A stretch of DNA of 64,000 nt. It comes from Pseudomonas azotoformans (GTDB taxonomy: Bacteria; Pseudomonadota; Gammaproteobacteria; Pseudomonadales; Pseudomonadaceae). Under the pieces are notes generated by a model. That model did no database searches, was not told the origin of the DNA, and worked only from the letters and a program-made list of their open reading frames with translations. The stretch spans positions 4,030,001-4,094,000 of the forward strand of contig NZ_CP014546.1 of NCBI RefSeq assembly GCF_001579805.1. The letters are read 5' to 3'. Shown in pieces: positions 35,499 through 44,048 of this stretch (position 1 is its first letter; every line of letters starts with the position of its first letter). The position numbers were made by a program, and so were the translations under genes.

Positions 35499-37052
35499 AT
35501 GCAGCACCAGTGGGATGAAATGCACCGCACCCGCAAGCCCACGTTCTTGATGTGTGGTGAGCCCCAGGGTGATGTGCTTAATCTCTATGTCCACGGTTAT
35601 TCGGCGTTCTTCAACCGGCAACAGCTGGGCAGCTTCAAGGCACAGTTGGCGGGCATCGAAGGCTCGACCAACCTGATGCTGTTCTGGCCGGCGGGGCATT
35701 TCCTGGAAAACCTGTTTGCGCCGTTCAAGGACGTGATCGGCGCGATGCTCGGCGGCGGCAGCCTGGGCGCGGCTACCGTGGGCGTCGGCAAAGCGATTGC
35801 CTACTTTCTCGACCACTATAAAAGCGTCGAGGCGCGGGTAGATGAAGTTGCCAGGAGCCTGCTGCCAGAGCTGGCCGCCTACCTGCACGGTGAATCCCTT
35901 GAAGTGCGGCGCATCAACCTGATTGGCCATTCCCTGGGCGCGCGCATCCTGGTCAAGAGTTTGCTGGCTAGCCCTGATACCGCCCGCGAGCTGCCGTTGG
36001 ACAACCTGCTGTTGATGGGTGGGGCGATCTGCACGTCCAGCCCGTGGGATGACGTGTCCGCGCCGCTAAAAGGCCGCGTGATCAATTGCCACTCCAGCAA
36101 AGACTGGGCCTTGGCCCTGAAACCGGATACTGAGCGTTGCATCGGCCGCTATGCCATTCCGGTAACGCCGGCGCTCAAGGCCAAGGTCACCAATGTGCAC
36201 CTGGCGACCTTCGATCACGCCGCTTACTGGCCGCAGTTGCAGACGGTGGTGCAGTACACCGACCTGCTGCACGAGCGGCGCGGCATGATCCGCTCCGACC
36301 AGCGCAGCGCCGACGTGCGTTTTGCCGAAGAGGACGCGGACCTGTTCCCGGCGTTGGTCCAGGCGCGGCCTGAGGAGTTGAAGTTCTTCGCCGAGTTGAT
36401 GGCGCAAAAACGCAGTGCATCCATAGACGCCAGCGTGCGCGAGCCGCTCAAGCTGGCCATCGAGTTGCAGCGCATGGGCGGCGATACCTTTATGAACCTG
36501 GCCCGTGGCCATGGCGTGAGTTATCGCCAGATCGCCGAAGATGTCGTGCAGCGGCTGGGTATCAAGTTCGATGAACCGCTCGATACCGTCGAATTGGCTG
36601 ACCTTGAAACCCAGGTCGCCGAAAAACTCATCGAACAGTACAAAGACAAACTCAGCCATGCGGACCGGCTGGTGTTCGACGCGGAACTCAAAGCTGCCGC
36701 GCAAAAGGAGCAGGGGCTGTTCAGGCGTTTTGACGTGGGCCGGTCGGCCACCACCGCGTTGAGCGGTACAGCGCTGGCCGGGTTGACCGGTTTTATCCTG
36801 CGACGCGGTGCGGCCACGGCGATTCCGGTGGTGGGGCAGGCGGTAGCTGCGGCGATGCTGGTGGTGAGCGGCGTGCGCGCGTTTTCCGGCCCTGCGTATT
36901 CGATCACCACCCTGGCGGTGCTGGTGATCGGCGTGATTCGCCAGCGCATGGAGCGTGAAGCACTGAACCAGGAGATGGACCTGGTGGTGCAAGTGGTCGA
37001 GGCGTTCGACCTGCCACGGGACACGGTGATGCGCACGGTCGCGTCCGACTGA
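35499..37052 (+). CDS. DUF726-like alpha/beta hydrolase with a YaaW-like membrane C-terminal region
   Basis: Protein of 517 residues from the ATG at 35499 (AGGAG ten bases upstream); the long extension to 35205 overlaps the AraC gene. Residues 20-260 form an alpha/beta hydrolase: VLNLYVHGYSAFFN and INLIGHSLGARILVKS (nucleophile S145), as in DUF726 proteins. The middle is helical (LKLAIELQRMGGDTFMNLA, YKDKLSHADRLVFDAELK). Two to three hydrophobic helices (about 415-485, ALSGTALAGLTGFILRRG, AIPVVGQAVAAAMLVVSG) resemble the C-terminal part of YaaW/UPF0174 proteins. It probably acts at the membrane on a lipid or ester. The function is unknown. Confidence 0.8.
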   Translation: MQHQWDEMHRTRKPTFLMCGEPQGDVLNLYVHGYSAFFNRQQLGSFKAQLAGIEGSTNLMLFWPAGHFLENLFAPFKDVIGAMLGGGSLGAATVGVGKAIAYFLDHYKSVEARVDEVARSLLPELAAYLHGESLEVRRINLIGHSLGARILVKSLLASPDTARELPLDNLLLMGGAICTSSPWDDVSAPLKGRVINCHSSKDWALALKPDTERCIGRYAIPVTPALKAKVTNVHLATFDHAAYWPQLQTVVQYTDLLHERRGMIRSDQRSADVRFAEEDADLFPALVQARPEELKFFAELMAQKRSASIDASVREPLKLAIELQRMGGDTFMNLARGHGVSYRQIAEDVVQRLGIKFDEPLDTVELADLETQVAEKLIEQYKDKLSHADRLVFDAELKAAAQKEQGLFRRFDVGRSATTALSGTALAGLTGFILRRGAATAIPVVGQAVAAAMLVVSGVRAFSGPAYSITTLAVLVIGVIRQRMEREALNQEMDLVVQVVEAFDLPRDTVMRTVASD

Positions 37053-37093
37053 TAAGCTGCGGCCTTATCTTGTGTGTTTGCCTGGGATACCGC

Positions 37094-38416
37094 GTGAAAT
37101 TCAGCCTGCCAAAAATCGCCACCGCCCCGTTCTGCCCGCCGGAAGTGGCGGGTTCTGTCGCCGTTGATCCCAAGGCTTCGTTCTTTAAGCGCATCCTCAT
37201 GTTTGCCGGGCCTGGGCTGCTGATCTCCATCGGCTACATGGACCCCGGCAACTGGGCCACGGCCATCGAGGCCGGCTCGCGCTACGGTTACAACCTGTTG
37301 TTTGTGGTGCTGCTGGCCAGCCTGGCAGGGATGGCGGTGCAGTGCCTGTGTTCAAGGTTGGGCATCGCCACCGGCAAGGACCTGGCGCAACTCTGCCGTG
37401 AGCGCTATAGCCAGCGGTCTGCACGCACCCAGTGGGTGCTGGCGGAAATCTCCATCATCGCCACCGACCTTGCCGAGGTGCTGGGCTGCGCCCTGGCATT
37501 CCACCTGCTGCTGGGGGTGTCGCTGACCACCGGCATTGTCATCACCGCCTTCGACACACTGCTGATCCTGGCCCTGCAGAACCGGGGTTTCCGCCGTTTG
37601 GAAGCGATCATGCTGGCGCTGGTGGCGACCATCGGCGTGTGTTTCTTCATCGAACTGGTCCTGATCAAACCTTACTGGCCAGACGTGTTCAGTGGTTTCA
37701 CCCCGTCACTGTCGGCCATCAGCGATGCTGCACCGCTGTATTTGGCCATCGGCATCCTCGGGGCCACGGTGATGCCTCATAACCTCTACCTGCACAGTTC
37801 CATCGTGCAAACCCGCCTGATCGGCAAGGACCTGGCCAGCAAACAGGACGCGGTCAAGTTGGCGCGTATCGACACCATCGGCTCGCTGGCCCTTGCCTTG
37901 TTGGTCAACGCCGCGATCCTGGTGCTCGCCGCCGCAGCTTTCCACAAGACCGGCCACACTGACGTGGTCGAGATCCAGGATGCCTATCACCTGCTTGATC
38001 CGCTGGTCGGCGGTGCCTTCGCCAGCATCCTGTTCGGCATTGCCTTGCTGGCCTCCGGGCAAAGCTCCACCTTTACCGGCACCATCGCCGGGCAGGTGAT
38101 CATGGAGGGCTACCTCAACCTGCGCATTCCCTGCTGGCAACGGCGTTTGATCACCCGTGGCCTGGCGCTGATCCCGGCGTTTTTGGGGGTATGGCTGATG
38201 GGCGACGATGCCATCGGCAAGTTGCTGATCCTCAGCCAGGTGGTGCTCAGCCTGCAATTGCCGTTCGCGCTGTATCCGCTGATCCGCATGACCGGTGACA
38301 AGCAACTGATGGGGCCATTCGTGAATCGGCTGCCGACACGCTTGCTGGCGTGGTTTCTGTTTGCGGTGATCAGTGGGGCGAATGCCTGGTTGATAGGGCA
38401 GTGGGTGTTTGGGTAG
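37094..38416 (+). CDS. mntH: Nramp-family Mn2+/H+ symporter MntH
   Basis: Protein of 440 residues from a GTG at 37094; an in-frame start at 37070 would add eight residues. About 11 membrane helices are visible. The metal-site motifs of Nramp are intact: DPGNWATAIEAGSRYGYNLLF-type TM1 (here given in part as GYMDPGNWATAI) and MPHNLYLHSSIVQTR in TM6. It imports Mn2+ and perhaps Fe2+. It follows the hydrolase gene by 41 bp. Confidence 0.95.
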   Translation: MKFSLPKIATAPFCPPEVAGSVAVDPKASFFKRILMFAGPGLLISIGYMDPGNWATAIEAGSRYGYNLLFVVLLASLAGMAVQCLCSRLGIATGKDLAQLCRERYSQRSARTQWVLAEISIIATDLAEVLGCALAFHLLLGVSLTTGIVITAFDTLLILALQNRGFRRLEAIMLALVATIGVCFFIELVLIKPYWPDVFSGFTPSLSAISDAAPLYLAIGILGATVMPHNLYLHSSIVQTRLIGKDLASKQDAVKLARIDTIGSLALALLVNAAILVLAAAAFHKTGHTDVVEIQDAYHLLDPLVGGAFASILFGIALLASGQSSTFTGTIAGQVIMEGYLNLRIPCWQRRLITRGLALIPAFLGVWLMGDDAIGKLLILSQVVLSLQLPFALYPLIRMTGDKQLMGPFVNRLPTRLLAWFLFAVISGANAWLIGQWVFG

Positions 38417-38440
38417 GCGCACCGAAGCAATTGGGACGAC

Positions 38441-38818
38441 TTACACCAGAATTGCCAGGGACGTGTATTGGGCGACCTGCGGATCGGCGGTCAATAGCTT
38501 CATGGGCTCGCTGATGGCGGTCGCAACGATGAGTCGATCAAACGGATCCTTGTGATGGTGCTCAAGGTCCTTGACCGCGATCGCATGTTCTGGAGTGATG
38601 GGCAGTTCGACGAATCCGCTTTCCAGGCAGTACTCACGGATTTCATCCAGATCGACGGTGAGTTTCCCCAGGCCGACCTTAATTGACAGCTCCCAGAATG
38701 TTGCAGCGCTGATGTAAATCTCTGCTGCGTTCTCAATCAGCTTCCTGGCTTTGCTGGATAGCTTAGGATCTTCACTCAGCGTCCAAAGCAGAATATGGGT
38801 ATCCAGCAACATTCTCAT
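38441..38818 (-). CDS. PIN-domain toxin, VapC-like
   Basis: Protein of 125 residues with the PIN acidic sites: Asp in RMLLDTHILLW, Glu in SAATFWELSIKVGLGKL, Asp in HKDPFDRLIVATAI, and a final Asp in LLTADPQV. These proteins are usually ribonucleases that cut tRNA or rRNA. It overlaps the upstream antitoxin gene by 4 bp. The sequence belongs to the PIN group paired with Phd-type rather than AbrB-type antitoxins. Confidence 0.9.
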   Translation of the reverse strand: MRMLLDTHILLWTLSEDPKLSSKARKLIENAAEIYISAATFWELSIKVGLGKLTVDLDEIREYCLESGFVELPITPEHAIAVKDLEHHHKDPFDRLIVATAISEPMKLLTADPQVAQYTSLAILV

Positions 38819-39054
38819 AAGCGGTTGCCTTCGAAGGCATCCAGTAGGTCGTCAGGCAAGGGTGCATCGAAGTCTTCAGGAATGACGAGCTTGCCCTTCA
38901 TTGCACCGATTCTCCGACCCTTGGATTTGCCGACGGGCACAAGCTGAGCCATCGCACGTCCATGCTTGGCAATGGTAATAATCTTGCCGGCGGCAGCTTC
39001 GTCAACCAGCTTCGACAGATTATTTTTCGCTTCGCCCAGAGGTACGGTCGTCAT
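38815..39054 (-). CDS. Phd/YefM-family antitoxin
   Basis: Protein of 79 residues from the ATG at 39054, eight bases after GGAGAT. The N-terminal DNA-binding fold has VPLGEAKNNLSKLVDEAAAG and IITIAKHGRAMAQLVPV. The C-terminal acidic tail (PEDFDAPLPDDLLDAFEGNRL in part) is the usual toxin-binding segment. It is first in the operon and overlaps the PIN toxin gene by 4 bp. Confidence 0.9.
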   Translation of the reverse strand: MTTVPLGEAKNNLSKLVDEAAAGKIITIAKHGRAMAQLVPVGKSKGRRIGAMKGKLVIPEDFDAPLPDDLLDAFEGNRL

Positions 39055-39069
39055 GTGGTTATCTCCATA

Positions 39070-39091
39070 TTTTGGCCAAATATAGCCAAAA
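39070..39091. promoter_or_regulatory. Candidate operator of the toxin-antitoxin pair
   Basis: TTTTGGC (39070-39076) and GCCAAAA (39085-39091) form an inverted repeat across ATATA-rich DNA, 16 bp before the antitoxin start. TTTGGCCAAA (39071-39080) is itself palindromic. Autoregulation by Phd-type antitoxins at such sites is usual. The remaining spacer to 39315 holds nothing I can identify. Confidence 0.5.
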
Positions 39092-39315
39092 CTACGTGCA
39101 CTATCAAAGACGGCCAGACCGCTGGCTGAAGCAGTTCGCGCAGCGCGCGATATTTTGGGGTAAGTGAATTCCATGGCAGCTCTCTCAAAAAGATATCGTC
39201 AGAGTCTGCCGCAGCCTGCAGAGACCAGAAATACTGGCCCGGAAAATCAGAACGGACCTACCTATTTCTGTAAGGAAATTTCCTTCATAGCGACGTTCTT
39301 CTCGACTTGGAAAGG

Positions 39316-40248
39316 TCACCGATCCCAATACGGCACCGCTCCAAAACACTCCACAAAATAATCAATCACCGTGCGCACCTTCAGCGACAAGCGCCGGCTT
39401 CCCGGCCACAGCGCTGCAATTTGCTGGGGCTCCAATGTCGTCGCCACGTCGTACTCTGTCAGCACCGCCTGCAGAGTGCCCGCACGCAGACTGTCGCCGA
39501 TCAACCAAGAGGGAAACACCACCAGCCCCAGCCCTTGTTCGGCGGCGTAGGTGAGCGTGTCGGCATGATTGCCGGTGATCGGGCCCTTGACGCTATAAGG
39601 TGTCCAGTCGCCCTGGCCCTTGCGGAAGAACCAGCGTTGCTGGCCGGTAATGCCTTTGTAGGCCAGGCACTGGTGGTTGATCAGTTCGTCAGGATGTTGC
39701 GGTGTGCCATGTCGGGCCAGGTAGGCCGGGCTCGCGGCGATGCGAAAGCGTTGGGGCGCGAAGATGCGCGCCTGCATGCTGGAGTCGTTGAGCACGCCGA
39801 TCCGAAAAAGCAGGTCGGTACCGTCCTGCAACGGGTCCACATAGGTGTCGGTTTGTTGGATATCCAGTTGCAGCTTCGGATAACGCCGGCACAACTCGCC
39901 CAGCCAAGGGGAGAGATGGCGCTGGCCGAACACCATCGGCGCATTGATGCGCACCAGGCCGCTGGGCTCGCTTTCCTGTTCCTGCAGCGCCTGGCCGGCG
40001 GCTTCCAGTTGTTCCAGCATCAAGCGCGCATGTCGTCCGAGCAAGCGTCCGGCCTCGGTGGGGCTGACGGCGCGGGTGTGACGGTAGAGCAATTGCTGGC
40101 CTAGGGCCTGTTCCATCAGCTGGATCTGCCGGGAGATGGAAGAGGGCGCCAGACCCTCACGGCGAGCCACTTCGGAGAAACTACCCAAGTCCAGCACGGC
40201 GACGAACAGGCGCAGTGCCTTGAAGCTCAGTTCATTCAAGCCTTGCAT
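39316..40248 (-). CDS. LysR-family regulator divergent from a DMT transporter pair
   Basis: Protein of 310 residues from the ATG at 40248, five bases after GGAGG; the frame reaching 40536 runs through the divergent gene. The HTH is at residues 8-65 (LRLFVAVLDLGSFSEVARRE, APSSISRQIQLMEQALGQQL). The effector domain follows (SGLVRINAPMVFGQRHLSPWL, GTDLLFRIGVLNDSSMQARI). It probably regulates the two small DMT genes transcribed from 40367. Confidence 0.9.
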   Translation of the reverse strand: MQGLNELSFKALRLFVAVLDLGSFSEVARREGLAPSSISRQIQLMEQALGQQLLYRHTRAVSPTEAGRLLGRHARLMLEQLEAAGQALQEQESEPSGLVRINAPMVFGQRHLSPWLGELCRRYPKLQLDIQQTDTYVDPLQDGTDLLFRIGVLNDSSMQARIFAPQRFRIAASPAYLARHGTPQHPDELINHQCLAYKGITGQQRWFFRKGQGDWTPYSVKGPITGNHADTLTYAAEQGLGLVVFPSWLIGDSLRAGTLQAVLTEYDVATTLEPQQIAALWPGSRRLSLKVRTVIDYFVECFGAVPYWDR

Positions 40249-40366
40249 CGTGCCTCCAGGCTGTGCGTTTTGCGCAAAGGTGTTGTTGGCATGCTCCCAT
40301 TTATCGCACAGCACGGCCACCGGATAATGCGCGCCATCCAATCCTTTGTTGATGTGCAGGTGGTGT

Positions 40367-40855
40367 ATGCAAGCAAGTTCCATCGAGGGCGTGGCGCCAG
40401 CCAAGCCGAAAAAAAACGGCCTGCGGCTACTGCTTTTGCCGCTGGTGATCCTGGCTGGTATGGGCCTGTCAGTTGAAGCCGGCCTGCTCGGGCCATTGGG
40501 TGTGCAGGTCGGGCATTTGTGGGCCACCTTGAGCATCTTTGGCGTGGGCTCGGCGATCCTGTTTCTACTGCTGTTGTTCAGTGGTCCGCGAAAAGGCCCG
40601 GCGTTGTCCGAGCTGCCGCGCTGGCAGTTGATCGGTGGTTTCCTGGGGCCGATCTACGTGGTGGTACTGACCCTGGCCACGCCGCATATCGGTATTGCGA
40701 TGACCATGATCGCGATTCTTTCGGGGCAAGTCGGCAAGAGCGTGCTGATCGACCATTTCGGCTGGTTCGGCGCGGCGCGCAAGCGGGTCAATGGCGAACG
40801 CTGGATTGCCTTGGCACTGATTGTGGTGGCACTTGTTCTGATTGCGCGAGGTTAA
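40367..40855 (+). CDS. Small DMT-family membrane protein (YdcZ/DUF606 type), first of a pair
   Basis: Protein of 162 residues from the ATG at 40367. After a 17-residue basic start there are about five hydrophobic helices (LLLLPLVILAGMGLSVEAGLL; LSIFGVGSAILFLLLLFSG; GIAMTMIAILSGQVGKSVLID). The motif W-x-L-x-GG-x-G is as in YdcZ. A second, similar gene follows after 4 bp, so the two probably form an antiparallel heterodimer, as in other half-size DMT pairs. The substrate is unknown. Confidence 0.85.
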   Translation: MQASSIEGVAPAKPKKNGLRLLLLPLVILAGMGLSVEAGLLGPLGVQVGHLWATLSIFGVGSAILFLLLLFSGPRKGPALSELPRWQLIGGFLGPIYVVVLTLATPHIGIAMTMIAILSGQVGKSVLIDHFGWFGAARKRVNGERWIALALIVVALVLIARG

Positions 40856-40859
40856 AGCG

Positions 40860-41312
40860 ATGAACCTGATTTTGTTGCTGGTAGTAGTGGTCGCCGCAGG
40901 TGCGGTGTTGAGTGTGCAAGCCGCCATCAATGGTCGTTTGGGCCAGGCGGTGGGCGTGCTGCGTGGCAGCCTGGTGACCTTTGGCGTGGGGGCGATTGTC
41001 ACTGCATTGATGATCTTGTTCTTTGAGCCGGCCCAGTCGATGAGCCTGCTGGATGTGCCGAAATGGCAGCTCACGGGCGCCTTGTTCGGTGTGGTGTACA
41101 TGATGGTGATGGTCGGCGCGGTGCCTGTCGTCGGTACGGCGGTGGCGACGGTGGCGGTGATCGTCGGGCAATTGGGCATGGGCATGTTGATCGACAACTT
41201 CGGTTGGCTGGGCAATCCGGCGATTGAGTTGTCGGGTGCGCGGATCGTGGCGATGGTCTGCCTGGCCCTGGCGCTGCTGTTCATGTACCGCAGCAATACC
41301 CGCGCCGACTGA
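40860..41312 (+). CDS. Small DMT-family membrane protein (YdcZ/DUF606 type), second of a pair
   Basis: Protein of 150 residues, five hydrophobic helices, clearly similar to its upstream partner: QAAINGRLGQAVGVLRGSLV, PKWQLTGALFGVVYMMVMVG, VAVIVGQLGMGMLIDNFGWLG. The shared GQxGxxxLID.FGW motif lies at the same place in both. The 4-bp gap indicates coupled translation and probably fixed stoichiometry. Confidence 0.88.
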   Translation: MNLILLLVVVVAAGAVLSVQAAINGRLGQAVGVLRGSLVTFGVGAIVTALMILFFEPAQSMSLLDVPKWQLTGALFGVVYMMVMVGAVPVVGTAVATVAVIVGQLGMGMLIDNFGWLGNPAIELSGARIVAMVCLALALLFMYRSNTRAD

Positions 41313-41401
41313 CGGTTTGAACCATCGCCGGCGGGCCGCAGTCCTTCATTAAGGTGCCGGCGCCCGCCGCACCGGGACGACCACGAAAAAGGAGTCTGAC
41401 C

Positions 41402-41572
41402 ATGCCAGATAAAACCTGTGCCTGCCCACACTGCAAGTGTGTGCTGGGAGCTGACGCGGTAATGAAGGACGGCAAGGGTTATTGCTGTCAGGGCTGTGCG
41501 GAGCACCATGCCCATGGTGAGCCGTGTGCGGCGGCGACCGGGTGCGAATGCGCCAAGTCCGCCAAAGGCTGA
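41402..41572 (+). CDS. Bacterial metallothionein (Pseudomonas type)
   Basis: Protein of 56 residues with ten Cys (positions 6, 8, 11, 13, 28, 29, 32, 42, 48, 50) and four His (10, 35, 36, 38). The arrangement CxCxxCxC, CCxxC, C and CxC is that of SmtA/BmtA-like metallothioneins of Pseudomonas and cyanobacteria, which bind Zn2+ and Cd2+. The N-terminal Pro-Asp-Lys start follows AAAAAGGAG at a good distance. The usual GYCC-centred core (GKGYCCQGCAEHH) is intact. It is probably a monocistronic gene ending at a strong hairpin. Confidence 0.93.
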   Translation: MPDKTCACPHCKCVLGADAVMKDGKGYCCQGCAEHHAHGEPCAAATGCECAKSAKG

Positions 41573-41581
41573 CGTGCTTGC

Positions 41582-41601
41582 GGGAGCCGGCCAGCCGGCT
41601 C
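41582..41601. terminator. Bidirectional hairpin between convergent genes
   Basis: GGAGCCGGC and GCCGGCTCC form a perfect 9-bp stem with a 2-nt gap, squeezed into the 29 bp between the metallothionein stop and the stop of the minus-strand gene. There is no long T-run on either side, so termination strength is uncertain. Confidence 0.6.
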
Positions 41602-41874
41602 CTATTGACGTTCGAGTTCGAGCCGCAGGCTATGGTCGGCCAGGTGTCGACGATGCTTGACCACGCCACGGGTGCGCCGTCCCTCCAGCGCAAACACCAA
41701 CGTACGCGCATCACGTAGATCGTCCGGCAGCGGTTGGAATACCTTCAGTACCGTCCTGGTAGCTTGGTGTTGCAAGCTCACTTGGCATTCGACATGCCGG
41801 GTAATCGGCCCGAACAGGGTGTCCTGGGTGTAATCGATCCGTGCCTTGCCGTTGACCGACAGTATTGCATCCAT
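41602..41874 (-). CDS. Small hypothetical protein
   Basis: Protein of 90 residues starting MDAILSVNGKARIDY. No signal peptide, membrane helix or known motif is seen; the second half is rich in Arg, Leu and His. The start is preceded on the minus strand by AAGGAGAGAGAC, a good ribosome site, which supports it as a real gene. It lies divergent from an AraC gene and convergent with the metallothionein gene. Confidence 0.65.
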   Translation of the reverse strand: MDAILSVNGKARIDYTQDTLFGPITRHVECQVSLQHQATRTVLKVFQPLPDDLRDARTLVFALEGRRTRGVVKHRRHLADHSLRLELERQ

Positions 41875-42020
41875 GGTCTCTCTCCTTGATCAAGCCTGTA
41901 GCGCACGCTTCCGAGCTGCGCCGGTATAAGCCAATGATCTCCGTGGTCCGTAAAAATTCACTCGGATTGTCGAACGGTGGTCATTACCATGGCGGCTCAC
42001 CCTTGATTGATGTGTACATC

Positions 42021-42785
42021 ATGGCCCTGGCTGCGCCTCCCGACCTCAGTGATCACGCCGTCCCCGTGCAGCCCTTGGCGCGTACTTATCCGCGTGGGCT
42101 GTACGTTGAACCGCATAGCCATGACTGGGGCCAATTGCTCTATGCCATGAGCGGCGTGATGTGGGTCGAGACGCCGCACGAAGCCCTGGTGGTGCCGCCA
42201 CAGCGTGCCGTCTGGCTGCCGCCGGGGGTGGAACATGGGATTCGCGTGGTGTCGGATTTGCAGATGCGCAACATCTACCTGCGCCCGGCCCTGGCAGCCA
42301 CGTTGGACAGCCAGGTGCAGGTGATCGAAGTCGGTGGGTTATTGCGTGAGCTGATCGTCACACTGGTGGACGAGGGCGATAACGGCGATGTGGCGTATTA
42401 CGAAGCGCTGGTCAGCCTGGCTTTGCTGGAGCTGCAGCGGGCGCGCCGTTCACCGATGCGCATCGCCATGCCGGTGGACGCCGACCGTCGATTGATCAGT
42501 GCGTGCCAGGCGGTCATGGCTGCGCCGTCCCTGGAGATCCCGTTCGAACAGCATGCCGAAGCTGCCGGCGCCAGTGTGCGTACCTTGTCGCGGCTGTTCC
42601 AGAATAACCTGGGCATGGGCTTTGCCGAATGGCGGCGCCAGGTGCAATTGGCCACGGCGGTGGCGGAGCTGATCCAAGGCCAGCCGATCAGTGCCATCGC
42701 ACGTTCCCTCGGCTATTCCCCCAGCAGTTTCAGCGACATGTTTCGCCGCGAACTCGGCGTGGCGCCTTCGCAGTACGTCGGCTGA
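42021..42785 (+). CDS. AraC-family regulator with cupin domain
   Basis: Protein of 254 residues from the ATG at 42021; another ATG at 41934 would add 29 residues not typical of the family, and neither has a clear ribosome site. The N-terminal cupin has GLYVEPHSHDWGQLLYAMSG and VVPPQRAVWLPPGVEHGIRV. The C-terminal double HTH is at about 160-250 (HAEAAGASVRTLSRLFQNNL, ISAIARSLGYSPSSFSDMFRR). It is the same subgroup as the regulator at 34598. Its target may be the XapX or reductase genes just downstream. Confidence 0.87.
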   Translation: MALAAPPDLSDHAVPVQPLARTYPRGLYVEPHSHDWGQLLYAMSGVMWVETPHEALVVPPQRAVWLPPGVEHGIRVVSDLQMRNIYLRPALAATLDSQVQVIEVGGLLRELIVTLVDEGDNGDVAYYEALVSLALLELQRARRSPMRIAMPVDADRRLISACQAVMAAPSLEIPFEQHAEAAGASVRTLSRLFQNNLGMGFAEWRRQVQLATAVAELIQGQPISAIARSLGYSPSSFSDMFRRELGVAPSQYVG

Positions 42786-42875
42786 CGGGTTTGGCCGAAA
42801 TCCTGAAGCACTTGGCCGATGCTTCAGGATTCAGCGCTCTAGACTGAGCGCATCCACCCACAAGGCGCTGCCCCC

Positions 42876-43049
42876 ATGAACTACCTGATTTCCCTCGCCA
42901 TCGGCCTGTTTGTCGGCGTGATCTACGGTGCCTTGGATTTCCGTTCGCCCGCACCGCCGGCCATCGCTCTGGTGGGCCTGATGGGCATGCTGCTGGGTGA
43001 AAAGCTCTGGCCCATGGGCCGACAGCTGGTGGGCGCCTGGTTCTCCTGA
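42876..43049 (+). CDS. XapX-domain small membrane protein
   Basis: Protein of 57 residues: MNYLISLAIGLFVGVIYGAL opens the first helix, then DFRSPAPPAIALVGLMGML leads into the second and ends LLGEKLWPMGRQLV. The YG-x5-RSPAPPxxALVGLxGxLxGE pattern is the XapX signature. Function unknown; XapX genes often neighbour oxidoreductases or xanthosine loci. The gene is 90 bp after the AraC gene and 30 bp before a reductase gene, so the three may be functionally linked. Confidence 0.88.
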   Translation: MNYLISLAIGLFVGVIYGALDFRSPAPPAIALVGLMGMLLGEKLWPMGRQLVGAWFS

Positions 43050-43079
43050 TCTCTCTCTTAACTTCGATGGATATTGGCC

Positions 43080-44039
43080 ATGAAAGCACTGCAATTTTCC
43101 GCCACCGGCGACCTCGCCGCCCTGCGCTTCGTTGACGTCGCCACCCCGGTGCCGGCCGCCGGTGAAGTGCTGGTTCAGGTCAAGGCCGCCGGCCTCAATC
43201 CCAGCGACGTCAAAAACGTGCTCGGCCGCTTTCCCTACACCACCTTGCCGCGCATTCCCGGTCGCGATTTTGCCGGTGTGGTGGTGGAAGGGCCGCAGGC
43301 ACTGCTGGGCCAGGAAGTCTGGGGTACCGGCCGCGACCTGGGCTTTTTCGCTGATGGCTCCCACGCCCAGTACCTCACTGTGTCGGCCAAGGGCGTGGCG
43401 CATAAGCCCAGCCATTTGAGTTTTGCCCAGGCCGCCAGCCTCGGTGTGCCCTATACCACCGCTTGGGATGCCCTGGAACGCAGTGGCGTGACCCAAGGCA
43501 TGCGCCTGTTGGTGATTGGTGCCAATGGCGCGGTGGGCAGCGCGACCCTGGCCCTGGCAAAAATCCGTGGTGCCCAGGTGCTGGCCGCTGTACGTCGACC
43601 AGAGCAGGTCGAGGTATTGCAGGCGCAAGGTTTTGAGGCGATTGCCTTGGGCAAACCGGAAGAGCTCGGTGCGCAGGTCAATGCGGTGTTCAAGGGCGGT
43701 GCCGATGTGATCTTCGACACCACCGGTTTCTGGCTGCCGGCAGCCGTTGCAGGTTTGGCACCGTTCGGCCGCATCGCGATCATCGCCGCGCCGGTGGACG
43801 GCCATGTACAACTGCCGGCCCTGGCGCTGTATCGCAAAGGTGGCTCGGTGGTGGGGATCAATTCGTTGCTCTACAACTGCGAGCAGTGCGCGGTGATGCT
43901 GGAGCAGTTCGGACGATTCTTTGATGAAGGCCTGTTGCCGTTGCCCACCGGCTTGCGTGAAGTGGCGCTGGCCGATGGGGTGCAGTGCTATGAGGAGGTG
44001 AATCAAGGCAGCACAGACAAAATCATCTTCCTGCCTTGA
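43080..44039 (+). CDS. Zinc-type alcohol dehydrogenase / quinone oxidoreductase-like protein
   Basis: Protein of 319 residues of the medium-chain dehydrogenase superfamily. It has the GroES-like N-terminal fold (VLVQVKAAGLNPSDVKNVLGRF, PRIPGRDFAGVVVEG) and a Rossmann nucleotide-binding part (LLVIGANGAVGSATLALAKI). The structural- and catalytic-zinc Cys clusters are absent, which points to the NADPH:quinone reductase-like branch. The ATG at 43080 is used; an in-frame TTG at 43074 is possible. The substrate is not predictable. Confidence 0.88.
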   Translation: MKALQFSATGDLAALRFVDVATPVPAAGEVLVQVKAAGLNPSDVKNVLGRFPYTTLPRIPGRDFAGVVVEGPQALLGQEVWGTGRDLGFFADGSHAQYLTVSAKGVAHKPSHLSFAQAASLGVPYTTAWDALERSGVTQGMRLLVIGANGAVGSATLALAKIRGAQVLAAVRRPEQVEVLQAQGFEAIALGKPEELGAQVNAVFKGGADVIFDTTGFWLPAAVAGLAPFGRIAIIAAPVDGHVQLPALALYRKGGSVVGINSLLYNCEQCAVMLEQFGRFFDEGLLPLPTGLREVALADGVQCYEEVNQGSTDKIIFLP

Positions 44040-44048
44040 TTCCGGCGG

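Noticed and set aside
39164..39361. 65-codon frame after the toxin-antitoxin pair
   Set aside because: No similarity, no ribosome site and overlap with the promoter of the antitoxin; left as spacer.
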